Shown here one piece after another: positions 24,439-31,941 of a stretch of 43,861 nucleotides of DNA. The notes below the pieces were generated by a model. That model ran no database searches, was not told where the DNA came from, and was given only the letters and a program-made list of their open reading frames with translations. The DNA is taken from the NCBI GenBank assembly GCA_945877125.1, contig CAMCQT010000029.1:1-43861 (forward strand). The letters are read 5' to 3'. Positions within the stretch are counted from its first letter, which is position 1, and each line of letters begins with the position of its first letter. The position numbers were made by a program, and so were the translations under genes. The DNA comes from Candidatus Brevifilum fermentans. GTDB lineage: Bacteria; Chloroflexota; Anaerolineae; Anaerolineales; Villigracilaceae.

Positions 24439-25788
24439 ATGGCTAAGAAAAAATTGATGTACAAGAAATCAGTTTACACAGACTTCGGTATTTTTTTGGC
24501 GCGTGCAATAGAAATTACCAGAGAAAAAATTCTTACCTATAACTTTTTGGTTGACCTTGCCATTCAGAAGAAAACATTCAATAATTTTCTAAAAGTACAA
24601 ATTAATATTTTGAAAAGAGTTGGCTGGAAGACATTCCTGGCAATTGCGATATTGGCCGGGGCAGGTGGTTATTTTTATTACGGGAGTATTAGCGCGGTGT
24701 TGACTTCCAACCCTCTGCTTGCTTTTTCCCTGCTTTCGATTTCAGGAGGCGCTGCTCTTTTAATTTACAAGAATCGGCAATTTATGGCTGCATCAAAAAA
24801 TGTAGGAGAACGCTATAAAATAGAATTTGATTTTATATGCATAAAGTATGTAGAACCTGAAGACAGAGCGGATGAAATAGAAGTATTAATGAACAAATGT
24901 GTCGAGAGTTTGATTAGCGAATTATTCAGGATTAGCCTGGTAGAAGCAAATAAAAAATACCGAATAGGGAAAACAAGCCAAGAAGTGACTGGTGAGGTTT
25001 CGCGTACTAAAGTTTGGAATAAACTGTTGGATATAGTCAAGAGACTGTTCAATAGAATCAAGTCGATACTCGTTAAAGACATTGATAAGGTAGATCACTC
25101 GTATCAGTCGTTTGATAATATTGGTAAATATTTGTCTGGTTGGTCACTTGTACTGGAAAAAACAACCATTTTTCTCGAAAACGACAAACAAGAACTTGTC
25201 GACAATTTATACTGGGGAAATGTAAACAAAGATATCAAGTCGATATTTACTCGTTCCTTCTTATTTTTCAAAGCCGCAATAACAGATATAGATGAAATTC
25301 AAAAAGAAATTCGTAAAGAAGTACAATCACATCATATTTCACTTTTGAAACGACTTGGCAACACATCGCGTGAAATCAGTGTGGAATGGGACCGTGTTTT
25401 AAAAATTATTTATAAGGCTAAAAAGAATAGGGACCCAAATTTTTTAATTCTTGAAAAAATGTGTACACGTAGTAAAGAGTTGGCGGTAGGCACGATGGAT
25501 TTATGGAGCATTGCTAATAGATTGGAAGATTATGTTGGCAGAAAAGACCCTCTTAACCAATCTGCGACAAATGGCCCAATTAATAATTTGATTATCAATG
25601 GTCCTGTCGAAAATTCCAATGTTTCAGCTGGCAACGAAAATAGCATTTCAAACGAAGTGGTGAAAACACCAAAAGATATAGCGTCTAAAACCAAGCGTAA
25701 ACCGAAATCAAAAGACATGGTGTCTAAAACCAAGCGTAAATCGAAACCAAAAGACATAGCGTCTAAAACAAAACGTAAACCGAAATAA
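24439..25788 (+). CDS. AT-rich membrane-associated protein of unknown function
   Basis: I do not recognise the family. The 449-residue product has two TM helices (about 63-82 and 90-112), then a long helical, probably coiled-coil soluble part, and from residue about 400 a Lys-rich tail of three near-identical units (DIASKTKRKPK, DMVSKTKRKSKP, DIASKTKRKPK). Just before it is a Asn/Gly-rich segment with NNLIINGPVENSN. Base composition is clearly lower in GC than the flanking genes, and the gene is bracketed by two inverted copies of a 67-base element, both signs of acquisition. ATG follows AAGGAA. A DNA- or RNA-binding tail is plausible from charge only. Confidence 0.75.
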   Translation: MAKKKLMYKKSVYTDFGIFLARAIEITREKILTYNFLVDLAIQKKTFNNFLKVQINILKRVGWKTFLAIAILAGAGGYFYYGSISAVLTSNPLLAFSLLSISGGAALLIYKNRQFMAASKNVGERYKIEFDFICIKYVEPEDRADEIEVLMNKCVESLISELFRISLVEANKKYRIGKTSQEVTGEVSRTKVWNKLLDIVKRLFNRIKSILVKDIDKVDHSYQSFDNIGKYLSGWSLVLEKTTIFLENDKQELVDNLYWGNVNKDIKSIFTRSFLFFKAAITDIDEIQKEIRKEVQSHHISLLKRLGNTSREISVEWDRVLKIIYKAKKNRDPNFLILEKMCTRSKELAVGTMDLWSIANRLEDYVGRKDPLNQSATNGPINNLIINGPVENSNVSAGNENSISNEVVKTPKDIASKTKRKPKSKDMVSKTKRKSKPKDIASKTKRKPK

Positions 25789-25879
25789 AAGTATGAAATA
25801 TTCAAGTGCGAAAATATTTGGTTGAAGTAGAAGTCACACCAGGAATGGCGGGAAAGCAGCCCCCTCCGCCCTTCGGGCA

Positions 25880-25946
25880 CCTCCCCCAAATGGGACAGAA
25901 ACACTTTTTATGTTAACCAGATGTTACATGTCCCATTTGGGGGAGG
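25880..25946. repeat. 67-base palindromic element, MITE-like, copy 2 (inverted)
   Basis: Perfect 17-base terminal inverted repeats (CCTCCCCCAAATGGGAC and its complement) enclose a core related to copy 1 in the opposite orientation. The two copies bracket the AT-rich gene at 24439-25788. Its right end abuts a TATAAT for the DUF559 gene. Confidence 0.85.
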
Positions 25947-25970
25947 ATGGGTGGGGGCTATAATGCAACC

Positions 25971-26324
25971 ATGCCAGCCAAACGATCAAATCCCAAAACC
26001 ATGCATCGTGCAGGAGAATTACGAAAAGAACCCACGCCTGCCGAAAGAAAACTGTGGGTATATTTACGCGGGGACAAATTGAACGGGGTAAGTTTTAGGC
26101 GTCAGCACGCCATTGGAAACTACATTCCAGATTTTGTGTCAATCAAAAAGAAACTGATTATCGAACTCGATGGCAGCCAGCACCTTGAACAAGCAGAGTA
26201 TGATGCTGAACGAAGCAAGTATTTTGAGTCGCTGGGGTACAAGGTGATCCGCTTTTGGAATAATCAAGTGGAGAATGATATTAATGGGGTCATTCGAGCG
26301 ATTGAATTTGCATTGAGTAATTGA
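25971..26324 (+). CDS. DUF559 family, VSR-like endonuclease-fold protein
   Basis: The 117-residue product has the DUF559 pattern: ARELRK-like start (AGELRKEPTPAERKLW), FRRQHAIGNYIPDFVSIKKKLIIELDGSQH with the PD-(D/E)XK-type acidic residues, and the closing GYKVIRFWNNQV. This fold is shared with very-short-patch-repair endonucleases; activity is not proven for most members. ATG 25971 is chosen because TATAAT at 25959-25964 places the transcript start close to it, so the mRNA may be leaderless. An in-frame ATG at 25947 would lie upstream of that -10 box. It lies beside the MITE-like element, in an accessory region. Confidence 0.88.
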   Translation: MPAKRSNPKTMHRAGELRKEPTPAERKLWVYLRGDKLNGVSFRRQHAIGNYIPDFVSIKKKLIIELDGSQHLEQAEYDAERSKYFESLGYKVIRFWNNQVENDINGVIRAIEFALSN

Positions 26325-26349
26325 CATCCTATGTACCGAATGGTACACT
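26321..26349 (+). promoter_or_regulatory. promoter overlapping a TetR operator
   Basis: TTGACA (26321-26326), a 17-base spacer and TACACT (26344-26349). The spacer and -10 contain the palindrome TGTACCGAATGGTACA (26332-26347), placed so that a bound repressor would block polymerase. The TetR gene starts 8 bases downstream. Confidence 0.75.
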
Positions 26350-26356
26350 CTAGCAC

Positions 26357-26923
26357 ATGGAAGATAACCGCTCGAAAATCCTTGCCCGTGCCATTGACCT
26401 CTTCTCCTCCCGCGGATTTGACGCCGTCGGCGTGCAGGAAGTTGCCGATGCCGCTGGTCTCAAAAAGCCCACCCTCTACCATTATTTCGGCAGCAAAAGC
26501 GGCTTGCTCAAAACCGTCCTTGACGAAACTTTTGTGGATCTGTTCGCCGCCCTCGAAAAAGTGGACTACAACCCAAACATCGTGGATTCACTCGAAGCGG
26601 TTGCCAAAATCTACTTCGACTTTGCCCGCACCCACCGTGCCTTTTACAGGATGCAGCTTTCAATGTGGTTTTCCCCCGCTGACAGCGACGCCTTCAAAGC
26701 CGTCGCCCAGGTCAACGAGCGGCAGCAGCAAATTCTCGAAGCCCTCTTTCTAAAAGCCGCCGGCGACCACGGCAACATGCAATCTCGTCACCAAGCCTAC
26801 GCAGCCACCTTTTTGGGAATGCTCAACACCTACATCGCCCTCGCACTCAACGGCTACGCCAAACTCGATGATGACCTCGTCCGCAAGGCGGTTCATCAAT
26901 TCATGCACGGCATCTTCTCGTAA
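26357..26923 (+). CDS. TetR family transcriptional regulator
   Basis: The 188-residue product has a TetR helix-turn-helix at residues about 5-50 (ILARAIDLFSSRGFDAVGV ... KPTLYHYFGSKSGLL) and a helical ligand-binding C-terminal domain. An operator of the form TACC-N4-GGTA overlaps its own promoter, and a second one (27001-27012) lies before the adjacent GH13 gene, so it probably represses itself and that gene. ATG 26357 fits the HTH spacing. The inducer is unknown; a sugar or a stress signal are both possible. Confidence 0.93.
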   Translation: MEDNRSKILARAIDLFSSRGFDAVGVQEVADAAGLKKPTLYHYFGSKSGLLKTVLDETFVDLFAALEKVDYNPNIVDSLEAVAKIYFDFARTHRAFYRMQLSMWFSPADSDAFKAVAQVNERQQQILEALFLKAAGDHGNMQSRHQAYAATFLGMLNTYIALALNGYAKLDDDLVRKAVHQFMHGIFS

Positions 26924-26931
26924 GCCAATCC

Positions 26932-26964
26932 AAGTGACAGTCACCTTTAAGGTGACTGTCACTT
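26932..26964. repeat. 16-base-arm palindrome after tetR
   Basis: AAGTGACAGTCACCTT (26932-26947) and its exact complement (26949-26964) form a hairpin 8 bases after the TetR stop. It has no T run, so it is a weak terminator or a REP-like element. Confidence 0.6.
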
Positions 26965-27000
26965 CTTGACCAAGAACCCTCTTTTTTTATCTCAACTCTA

Positions 27001-27012
27001 TACCAACTGGTA
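27001..27012 (+). promoter_or_regulatory. second TetR operator-like palindrome
   Basis: TACCAACTGGTA shares the TACC-N4-GGTA half-sites of the TetR operator at 26332-26347 and lies 21 bases before the GH13 start. Confidence 0.55.
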
Positions 27013-27032
27013 AGTATACAAAAGGAAGCCTC

Positions 27033-28400
27033 ATGAAAACCCACTGGACAACCGACTCAATTTTCTATCATATCTACCCGCTTGGGCTGTGCGACGCCCC
27101 CGCCCGCAACGACTTCACCTCCGCGCCCGTGCCTCGGCTGGAAAAACTCCACGAGTGGATTCCGCACCTGCGCGAGTTGGGAATCAACGCCCTCTACCTT
27201 GGACCCGTGTTTGAATCCACTGCCCACGGGTATGACACTGCCGATTATTTTAGAGTCGACCGTCGGCTAGGCACGAACGAGACGCTCGCGCATCTCATCC
27301 AAGACCTGCACCGCAACGGCATCAAAGTCATTCTCGACGGAGTCTTCAACCATGTCGGGCGTGACTTCTGGGCGTTCCGCGACCTGCAACAAAACGGCGA
27401 ATCCTCCCGCTTCCGCGACTGGTTTCAGGGTGTGGATTTCTTTGCGCGTAGTCAGCTTGGAGATGCCTTCCGCTACGAAGGCTGGAACGACAACTTCGAC
27501 CTCGTCAAACTCAACCCGCACTCGCCCGAAGTCCGCGACCATCTTTTTCACGCCATCCGCCAATGGGTGCAGGAGTTCGAGATTGACGGCTTGCGCCTCG
27601 ACGTTGCCGACTGTCTCGACCCGCAATTCATGCGCGACCTCTCGACCTTTTGCCATTCGCTCAATCCCAATTTCTGGCTGATGGGGGAGGTTGTCCACGG
27701 CGATTACAACCACTGGGCGAACCCTGCCATGCTGGACTCAGTCACCAATTATGAAGGCTACAAAGGCTTGTATTCCAGCCTCGCCGACAAAAATTATTTC
27801 GAGATCGCCCACACGCTCAAACGTCAGTTCGGGCAGGGCGGCGTGTACCGCGACCTCACGCTCTACAACTTCGCCGACAATCACGATGTCAACCGCGTGG
27901 CGAGCAGTCTCAAAAATAAACAGCATCTTTACCCGTTGTATTGTCTGCTCTTCACCATGCCTGGCGCGCCCTCGATTTATTATGGAAGCGAATGGGGATT
28001 GGAAGGGGCGCGCACCCCAAGCGATGACCGCCCGCTGCGCCCCACCCTCAGCTTGAATCAGCTTCGGGAAGCATCACCCCAGCCTCAGCTTCCCGAAGTG
28101 CTCGCCCGCCTCGCATCCATCAGACTCAACACATCTGCCCTGCGTCACGGAGATTACACCGAAATCTTTGTCGCCTCCCAGCAATTCGCCTTCTCGCGCA
28201 CTACACCAGATGAATCAATCATCGTCCTGCTCAACTGCGCGCCAACGGATGCGCCCTTCGACATCCCCGTATCCTTGCCAAACGGAACCCGCCTCGTTGA
28301 CCTGCTCAACCCCGCCGACGAATTCCATGTGGAAAACGGACGCCTGCGTGTTGAGAAAGTTTATTCCTGCTGGGCAAGGATTTTACAGTTCAGTTATTAA
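27033..28400 (+). CDS. GH13 alpha-amylase family glycosidase
   Basis: The 455-residue product is a small GH13 enzyme: barrel motifs LYLGPVFESTAHGYDTADY, VILDGVFNHVG (region I), GLRLDVADCLD with the nucleophile Asp (region II), WLMGEVVHGDY with the acid/base Glu (region III) and NFADNHDVNR with the third catalytic Asp (region IV). All three catalytic residues are present. A beta domain C closes the protein. No signal peptide, so it acts on intracellular maltodextrins, probably as an alpha-glucosidase, cyclomaltodextrinase or trehalose-related enzyme. AAAAGGA precedes the ATG. Linked to the TetR gene by a shared operator-like site. Confidence 0.92.
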   Translation: MKTHWTTDSIFYHIYPLGLCDAPARNDFTSAPVPRLEKLHEWIPHLRELGINALYLGPVFESTAHGYDTADYFRVDRRLGTNETLAHLIQDLHRNGIKVILDGVFNHVGRDFWAFRDLQQNGESSRFRDWFQGVDFFARSQLGDAFRYEGWNDNFDLVKLNPHSPEVRDHLFHAIRQWVQEFEIDGLRLDVADCLDPQFMRDLSTFCHSLNPNFWLMGEVVHGDYNHWANPAMLDSVTNYEGYKGLYSSLADKNYFEIAHTLKRQFGQGGVYRDLTLYNFADNHDVNRVASSLKNKQHLYPLYCLLFTMPGAPSIYYGSEWGLEGARTPSDDRPLRPTLSLNQLREASPQPQLPEVLARLASIRLNTSALRHGDYTEIFVASQQFAFSRTTPDESIIVLLNCAPTDAPFDIPVSLPNGTRLVDLLNPADEFHVENGRLRVEKVYSCWARILQFSY

Positions 28401-28423
28401 TATTGTTTGAGGATGCAGATAGG

Positions 28424-28590
28424 TAAAATATCCCCACGATAAATTTCTCCTCAACCTACCCCAACATCGCCGCGTGGACACGCGTAGCGCCTACGGCTGG
28501 ATTGAAATTTGACAGGACAAGACTTCCCAATCCTTCATCCTTTCGCAGAGACACCCTCGGCAGGTTTTTTGAGAGGTATAATTTCAGCAA
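28424..28590 (+). repeat. relic repeat a (decayed small gene plus promoter-like end)
   Basis: Copy a of a four-member repeat. It keeps TTTCTCCTCAACCTACCCCA and the words for PNIAAW and YGW, but the start is ACG and a 5-base insertion breaks the frame. Its right end, CAGGTTTTTTGAGAGGTATA, is shared with copy b and contains TATAAT (28577-28582) just before the HicB-like gene. Confidence 0.6.
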
Positions 28591-28607
28591 GAGATAGGAG
28601 ACTTACC

Positions 28608-28775
28608 ATGACCCGAACATTTACTGCCGTAATTCACAAGGAAGATGACTGGTATGTGGCAGATTGCCCCGAAGTAGGGACGGTTAGCCAAGGTAAAAGC
28701 ATCGAGGAAGCAATTGCCAACATAACAGAGGCAACCGAACTTTATCTGGAAGAGTTTCACAAAACGAGTTTATAA
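28608..28775 (+). CDS. HicB-like small protein
   Basis: The 55-residue product begins MTRTFTAVIHKEDDWYVADC and continues EVGTVSQGKSIEEAIANITEATELYLEE, which matches the N-terminal fold of HicB antitoxins. A DNA-binding C-terminus is missing and no HicA toxin follows, so it is an orphan or minimal form. ATAGGAG lies 8 bases before the ATG. It sits between copies a and b of a relic repeat, in a row of small toxin-antitoxin-type genes. Confidence 0.8.
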   Translation: MTRTFTAVIHKEDDWYVADCPEVGTVSQGKSIEEAIANITEATELYLEEFHKTSL

Positions 28776-28787
28776 AAGTTGCGAAGT

Positions 28788-28950
28788 AATTTCAATCGGA
28801 GTCGAAAGGCTCCGATTTTGTTTGACTGCGGTAGGATGTAAAACACCCCCATGACAACTTTTCATCAATCTACCCCAACCCCGCCGCGTGGACAGAGTCC
28901 TACGGCTGGATCGAAATTGGACATGTCAGGTTTTTGAGAGGTATAATTTT
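28788..28950 (+). repeat. relic repeat b
   Basis: Copy b carries the terminator, the shared stretch GACTGCGGTAGGATGTAAAA, an ATG at 28851 followed by a frameshifted form of the small relic gene, and the right end with GAGAGGTATAAT (TATAAT at 28942-28947). It directly precedes the DUF6883-like gene. Confidence 0.65.
28794..28821 (+). terminator. terminator hairpin of relic repeat b
   Basis: AATCGGAG pairs with CTCCGATT (28794-28801 and 28810-28817) and a T-rich stretch follows. The same hairpin with its flanks recurs at 29590-29614. Confidence 0.75.
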
Positions 28951-28958
28951 CTGAAAAT

Positions 28959-29294
28959 ATGGAACTCCCAAACAAATCTCACGCTTAGGTATCAATCAGC
29001 AAAATCACCGATTATTTGCTTTCAGAAACGCATATTGTTGGGAAGTCTAAAGCCAGGTATTTTCGTTCATTTGGTTTTGACGAAACGAATGTCAGCCAAT
29101 TCGAGCAGGAACTTATCCACATTGCTCAAACAGAATTGGTTGCCGAGATTACCGAAACGATTTATGGCAAAAAATACGTAATAGACGGAGAATTGAAAAC
29201 ACCAAGCGGTGACATGATCCACCTGCGGACAGTTTGGATTATTGAAACTGGCGATGACATTCCAAAGTTGGTCACCGCTTATCCGCTGGATTAA
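28959..29294 (+). pseudogene. DUF6883-like gene with an in-frame amber stop
   Basis: Read from the ATG at 28959 the frame gives MELPNKSHA, a TAG at 28986-28988, then VSISKITDYLLSETHIVGKSKARYFRSFGF and continues to 29294, 111 codons before the stop. The start and the rest fit DUF6883-type proteins, which often stand beside DUF4926, as here. The single TAG is the only interruption. A shorter product from a TTG at 29016 would lose the N-terminal part of the domain. The amber may be a recent mutation; alternatively the family assignment of the first nine codons is fortuitous. Confidence 0.65.
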
Positions 29295-29310
29295 AAGTAG
29301 GAGTAGGAAA

Positions 29311-29541
29311 ATGTTTAACGAACTTGAAACTGTAGTTTTGGCTCACGACCTGAAAGACCATAATCTCACGCGCGGCGATGTGGGGACGGTGGTTCATTCC
29401 TACGCGGGCGGAAAAGCGTATGAAGTGGAATTTGTAACTGGCGAAGGAAAAACCATCGCGGTTGTCACGCTGGAAAAGTCAGATATTCGTCCAATGCAGC
29501 GCCAGGAAATTTTGCACGTCCGCGTGTATGCAACAGCCTAA
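29311..29541 (+). CDS. DUF4926 small protein
   Basis: The 76-residue product reads MFNELETVVLAHDLKDHNLTR, cut here as MFNELETVVLAHD and LKDHNLTRGDVGTVVHSY, followed by AYEVEFVTGEGKTIAVVTLE. This is the DUF4926 pattern (GDVGTVVH and YEVEF). Members are small beta-barrel proteins that often pair with DUF6883 proteins; function unknown, possibly toxin-antitoxin-like. ATG with GGAG about 8 bases upstream, 16 bases after the DUF6883 frame. Confidence 0.82.
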   Translation: MFNELETVVLAHDLKDHNLTRGDVGTVVHSYAGGKAYEVEFVTGEGKTIAVVTLEKSDIRPMQRQEILHVRVYATA

Positions 29542-29589
29542 AAACAACCATAACAATTCATATTGCAAGTGAAAGGCAAGTAATATCAG

Positions 29590-29614
29590 TCGGAGTCGAA
29601 AGGCTCCGATTTTG
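29590..29614 (+). terminator. terminator hairpin of relic repeat c
   Basis: TCGGAG (29590-29595) and CTCCGA (29604-29609) around TCGAAAGG, followed by TTTTG. Same hairpin as at 28794-28821, with similar flanks. Confidence 0.75.
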
Positions 29615-29644
29615 TTTGACTGCGGTAGGATGTAAAATATCCCC

Positions 29645-29794
29645 ATGACAAAATTCTCATCAATCTACCCCAACATCGCCGCGTGGACAGAGTCCTACGG
29701 CTGGATCGAAATTGGATGGGACGACAATTCCCAATCCTTCGTCCGTGTTTCCGTTGGCAGGATGGTTTGGTGTAAAATAAGGCAAGAGGTTTGA
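29645..29794 (+). pseudogene. relic gene copy c, open but truncated
   Basis: A 49-codon frame starts MTKFSSIYPNIAAWTESYGW and continues IEIGWDDNSQSFVRV, but its end no longer matches copy d, which continues with a longer, regular C-terminus. It ends 2 bases before the antitoxin gene. The repeat including its terminator runs from about 29584. Confidence 0.55.
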
Positions 29795-29795
29795 C

Positions 29796-30011
29796 ATGCA
29801 ACAAACATTTCGCACAAAAACATTAATTACCAAAGGCGGAAAAATTTCCATAAAAGGGCTTCCTTTTCACACGGGTGAATCGGTGGAAGTGATTGTTCGT
29901 CGCGGAAAAAAGTCTGTGCGCGCGGGGAAGTATGCTTTGCGCGGGAAGCCCATGACATACCGTGACCCGTTCAAGGGCGTGGCTTTAGGTGATTGGGACG
30001 CCATGCAATGA
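29796..30011 (+). CDS. VapB-like antitoxin
   Basis: The 71-residue product begins with a short beta segment (TLITKGGKISIKGLPFHTG) followed by SVEVIVRRGKK and a basic/aromatic C-terminus, as in small AbrB- or DUF2281-type antitoxins. Its stop overlaps the start of the PIN-domain gene (ATGA, 30008-30011), the usual arrangement of an antitoxin-toxin pair. Family assignment rests more on the pairing than on motifs. It probably binds the toxin and the shared promoter. Confidence 0.75.
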   Translation: MQQTFRTKTLITKGGKISIKGLPFHTGESVEVIVRRGKKSVRAGKYALRGKPMTYRDPFKGVALGDWDAMQ

Positions 30012-30400
30012 TCGTGCTGGACACGCATATTTGGATTTGGTGGGTGCATGGAAGTGACCGACTCACACAAACCCAACTTGATGTAATCGAAGCCAACGAA
30101 GACGGGGTGATTGGCGTCAGCGCAATTTCACTTTGGGAGATTGCAAAACTTGTGGAAAATGGGCGGTTGGAATTACCAGTTTCCCTCGAAAAATGGTTTA
30201 CACAAGCCTTGAATTACCCTGGCGTTCAAATTATCGAATTGACTCCTGAAATAGCCACCGAATCCACACGCCTGCCTGGGGAATTTCACCGTGACCCCGC
30301 TGACCAGATTATCGTCGCCACTGCCAGAGTTATGAAATGCAAACTCGTCACGTCTGACGAGAAAATTCTCAATTATTCGCATGTAAAAACGATTGGATAA
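30008..30400 (+). CDS. vapC: VapC-type PIN-domain ribonuclease toxin
   Basis: The 130-residue product has the PIN acidic residues: Asp5 in IVLDTHIWIWW, Glu in SAISLWEIAKL, Asp in HRDPADQIIVATA and Asp in LVTSDEKI. They form the metal-dependent RNase site of VapC toxins. The start overlaps the antitoxin stop by four bases. An alternative ATG 15 bases upstream would lie inside the antitoxin frame. Likely a functional type II toxin-antitoxin pair. It sits between relic copies c and d. Confidence 0.92.
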   Translation: MIVLDTHIWIWWVHGSDRLTQTQLDVIEANEDGVIGVSAISLWEIAKLVENGRLELPVSLEKWFTQALNYPGVQIIELTPEIATESTRLPGEFHRDPADQIIVATARVMKCKLVTSDEKILNYSHVKTIG

Positions 30401-30427
30401 AAACCTTGGGGCAGGAGGGATTTACCC

Positions 30428-30643
30428 ATGACAAAATTCTCTTCCACCTGCCCCAACATTGCCGCGTGGACAGAGTCTTACGGCTGGATTGAAATCGGAC
30501 AAGACAACGATTCCTAATCCTTCATCCGTGCGCTGGACATGGGCGGAATAGTCTGGGAAGGTAAATCCAAATACAAAACAGTGGACGCTGCCCTTGATGA
30601 CTTGGAAGCGGCGCTCGAAAAGATTATTGAGGAGATTGGGTAA
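30428..30643 (+). pseudogene. relic gene copy d, most complete, one nonsense codon
   Basis: The 72-codon frame reads MTKFSSTCPNIAAWTESYGW, IEIGQDNDS, a TAA, then SFIRALDMGGIVWEGKSKY and KTVDAALDDLEAALEKIIEE. Copies a and c have CAA (Gln) at the TAA, so one C-to-T change explains it. The intact ancestor was probably a small acidic, helical protein of about 71 residues of unknown function. From 30644 to 30732 I see only a Shine-Dalgarno-like GAGGAGG followed by a very short frame. Confidence 0.75.
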
Positions 30644-30732
30644 ACCATCCACATTTTGAACATTGGCGGTGATGTGTTTGGTAAGGCAAATAGTGGACTG
30701 AGTATTTGAGGAGGAAAATGAGATGAATTATT

Positions 30733-31941
30733 TTACAAGCCCGTGATAAAAGTTGGGAGCATTTTGGATGTAGGTTTTGATACTGGCGTTAAATTACGCT
30801 GACCCGATGAAATATCCAAATATCTAATATTTTCGTTTCCACTTAAGTCTTCTACATTCCTATCCATTATTAAACTATCAAAAACCATTACTTTCCATGT
30901 GGCAGGTTCAATTGATGGTTCTAGAACAATGAATGGAAAAAGACTTACATAAGTCATTGTTGCATTGTTAACTAAATAGGGCTGATTTGAAATTAATGGT
31001 ATCGAGGTAGAAAAAAAAGTTTTTAGAAGTGCGCTATTATTTCCTGAAATTATTACGCCGTTAACTGCAAATTTTGCCCCATCAAATTCCAATTTAATTG
31101 GCAGTACCAATTCAATATCAATTTTTTGCCATAACTTTTTAGTGAAACTATATAATTTGTCCTCACTCTCTTTTAAATATTGAGTAGCCAATGCTTCGGA
31201 AGGCTCAGAACCATGAGCAATATCATTTCTAATCTTGATTAGAAATGTAGAAAAGTCGTAATCTATCTGATTATTTAATCGAATAAAAACAGATTCCTGT
31301 GGCAAGTATTTCGCAAGGAAGTTGCGAGCTTGATTCCACGTCCCCATCGACGACAACCGTATCATTGACTTAAGGATTCCAGAATCCTTGAGTATTATCT
31401 CACTTTGGTGTATTTCGCAAACTCCCACAATACAGCAAAACCGTAAGTAGGCTTCGAAAAACTCAAGCATTCGATGCAGGCGAGTTGAAGGCTCCAAGGT
31501 ATTTAAATATCTCTTGTAGGGCAATGATATTAGAGTGGGGAATTGATTTGTCAAGTCATCAATTGCTTTTTTGTCAGAGTCGCGTAAAACCATTTCTACG
31601 CGTTGGAGTAAATCTGCTTGTACTTTATCTTTCGTTACATAGTCTTGCGCTCCCAACCTAAGTGCCTTAATAGTTTCACTTTGAGTTCCTTCTCCTGAAA
31701 GAATTATCACAGGTATCTTTTTATTGAATTTTCGGAGTTCCTCTAACGCCCACAAGCCCCCCCATTCTTCAGGCGGCATTTTCAAATCTAACAATAGAAT
31801 ATCAAAATATCCAGTTCTTAATTTTTGTACCGCCTCATTTCCATCTTTAGCAGATGTTATCTTTGCGGATAACGGTGCAAGAACAGAACTGAATGTATTC
31901 ACGACATCTGTTTGGTCGTCTGCCCATAAAATTTTTATCAT
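30733..31941 (-). CDS. response regulator with receiver domain and HEPN-like C-terminus
   Basis: The 402-residue product starts with a receiver domain (1-125): acidic pair at Asp8-Asp9, phospho-acceptor Asp52 in LLLDLKMPP, Thr/Ser in LSGEG and Lys104 in VTKDK. No DNA-binding domain follows. Residues about 140-275 are helical and contain KIRNDIAHGSEP with R238 and H243, the RX4H motif of HEPN-type proteins, many of which are RNases. The last 120 residues are beta-rich and unrecognised. ATG overlaps the kinase stop (ATGA), so the two genes form one operon and probably one signalling pair. Low GC compared with both flanks suggests transfer. HEPN-like nuclease activity is inferred; similar motifs also occur in non-catalytic helical domains. 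Confidence 0.8.
   Translation of the reverse strand: MIKILWADDQTDVVNTFSSVLAPLSAKITSAKDGNEAVQKLRTGYFDILLLDLKMPPEEWGGLWALEELRKFNKKIPVIILSGEGTQSETIKALRLGAQDYVTKDKVQADLLQRVEMVLRDSDKKAIDDLTNQFPTLISLPYKRYLNTLEPSTRLHRMLEFFEAYLRFCCIVGVCEIHQSEIILKDSGILKSMIRLSSMGTWNQARNFLAKYLPQESVFIRLNNQIDYDFSTFLIKIRNDIAHGSEPSEALATQYLKESEDKLYSFTKKLWQKIDIELVLPIKLEFDGAKFAVNGVIISGNNSALLKTFFSTSIPLISNQPYLVNNATMTYVSLFPFIVLEPSIEPATWKVMVFDSLIMDRNVEDLSGNENIRYLDISSGQRNLTPVSKPTSKMLPTFITGL

Noticed and set aside
24439-25788. AT-rich gene as a transposase
   Set aside because: It has TM helices and a Lys-rich tail but no DDE or serine recombinase motif.
26932-26964. Palindrome after tetR as a TetR operator
   Set aside because: Its half-sites (GTGACAGTCACC) do not match TACC-N4-GGTA and it has no promoter.
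28608-28775. A complete HicAB pair
   Set aside because: Only a HicB-like N-terminal domain is present and no HicA frame lies on either side.
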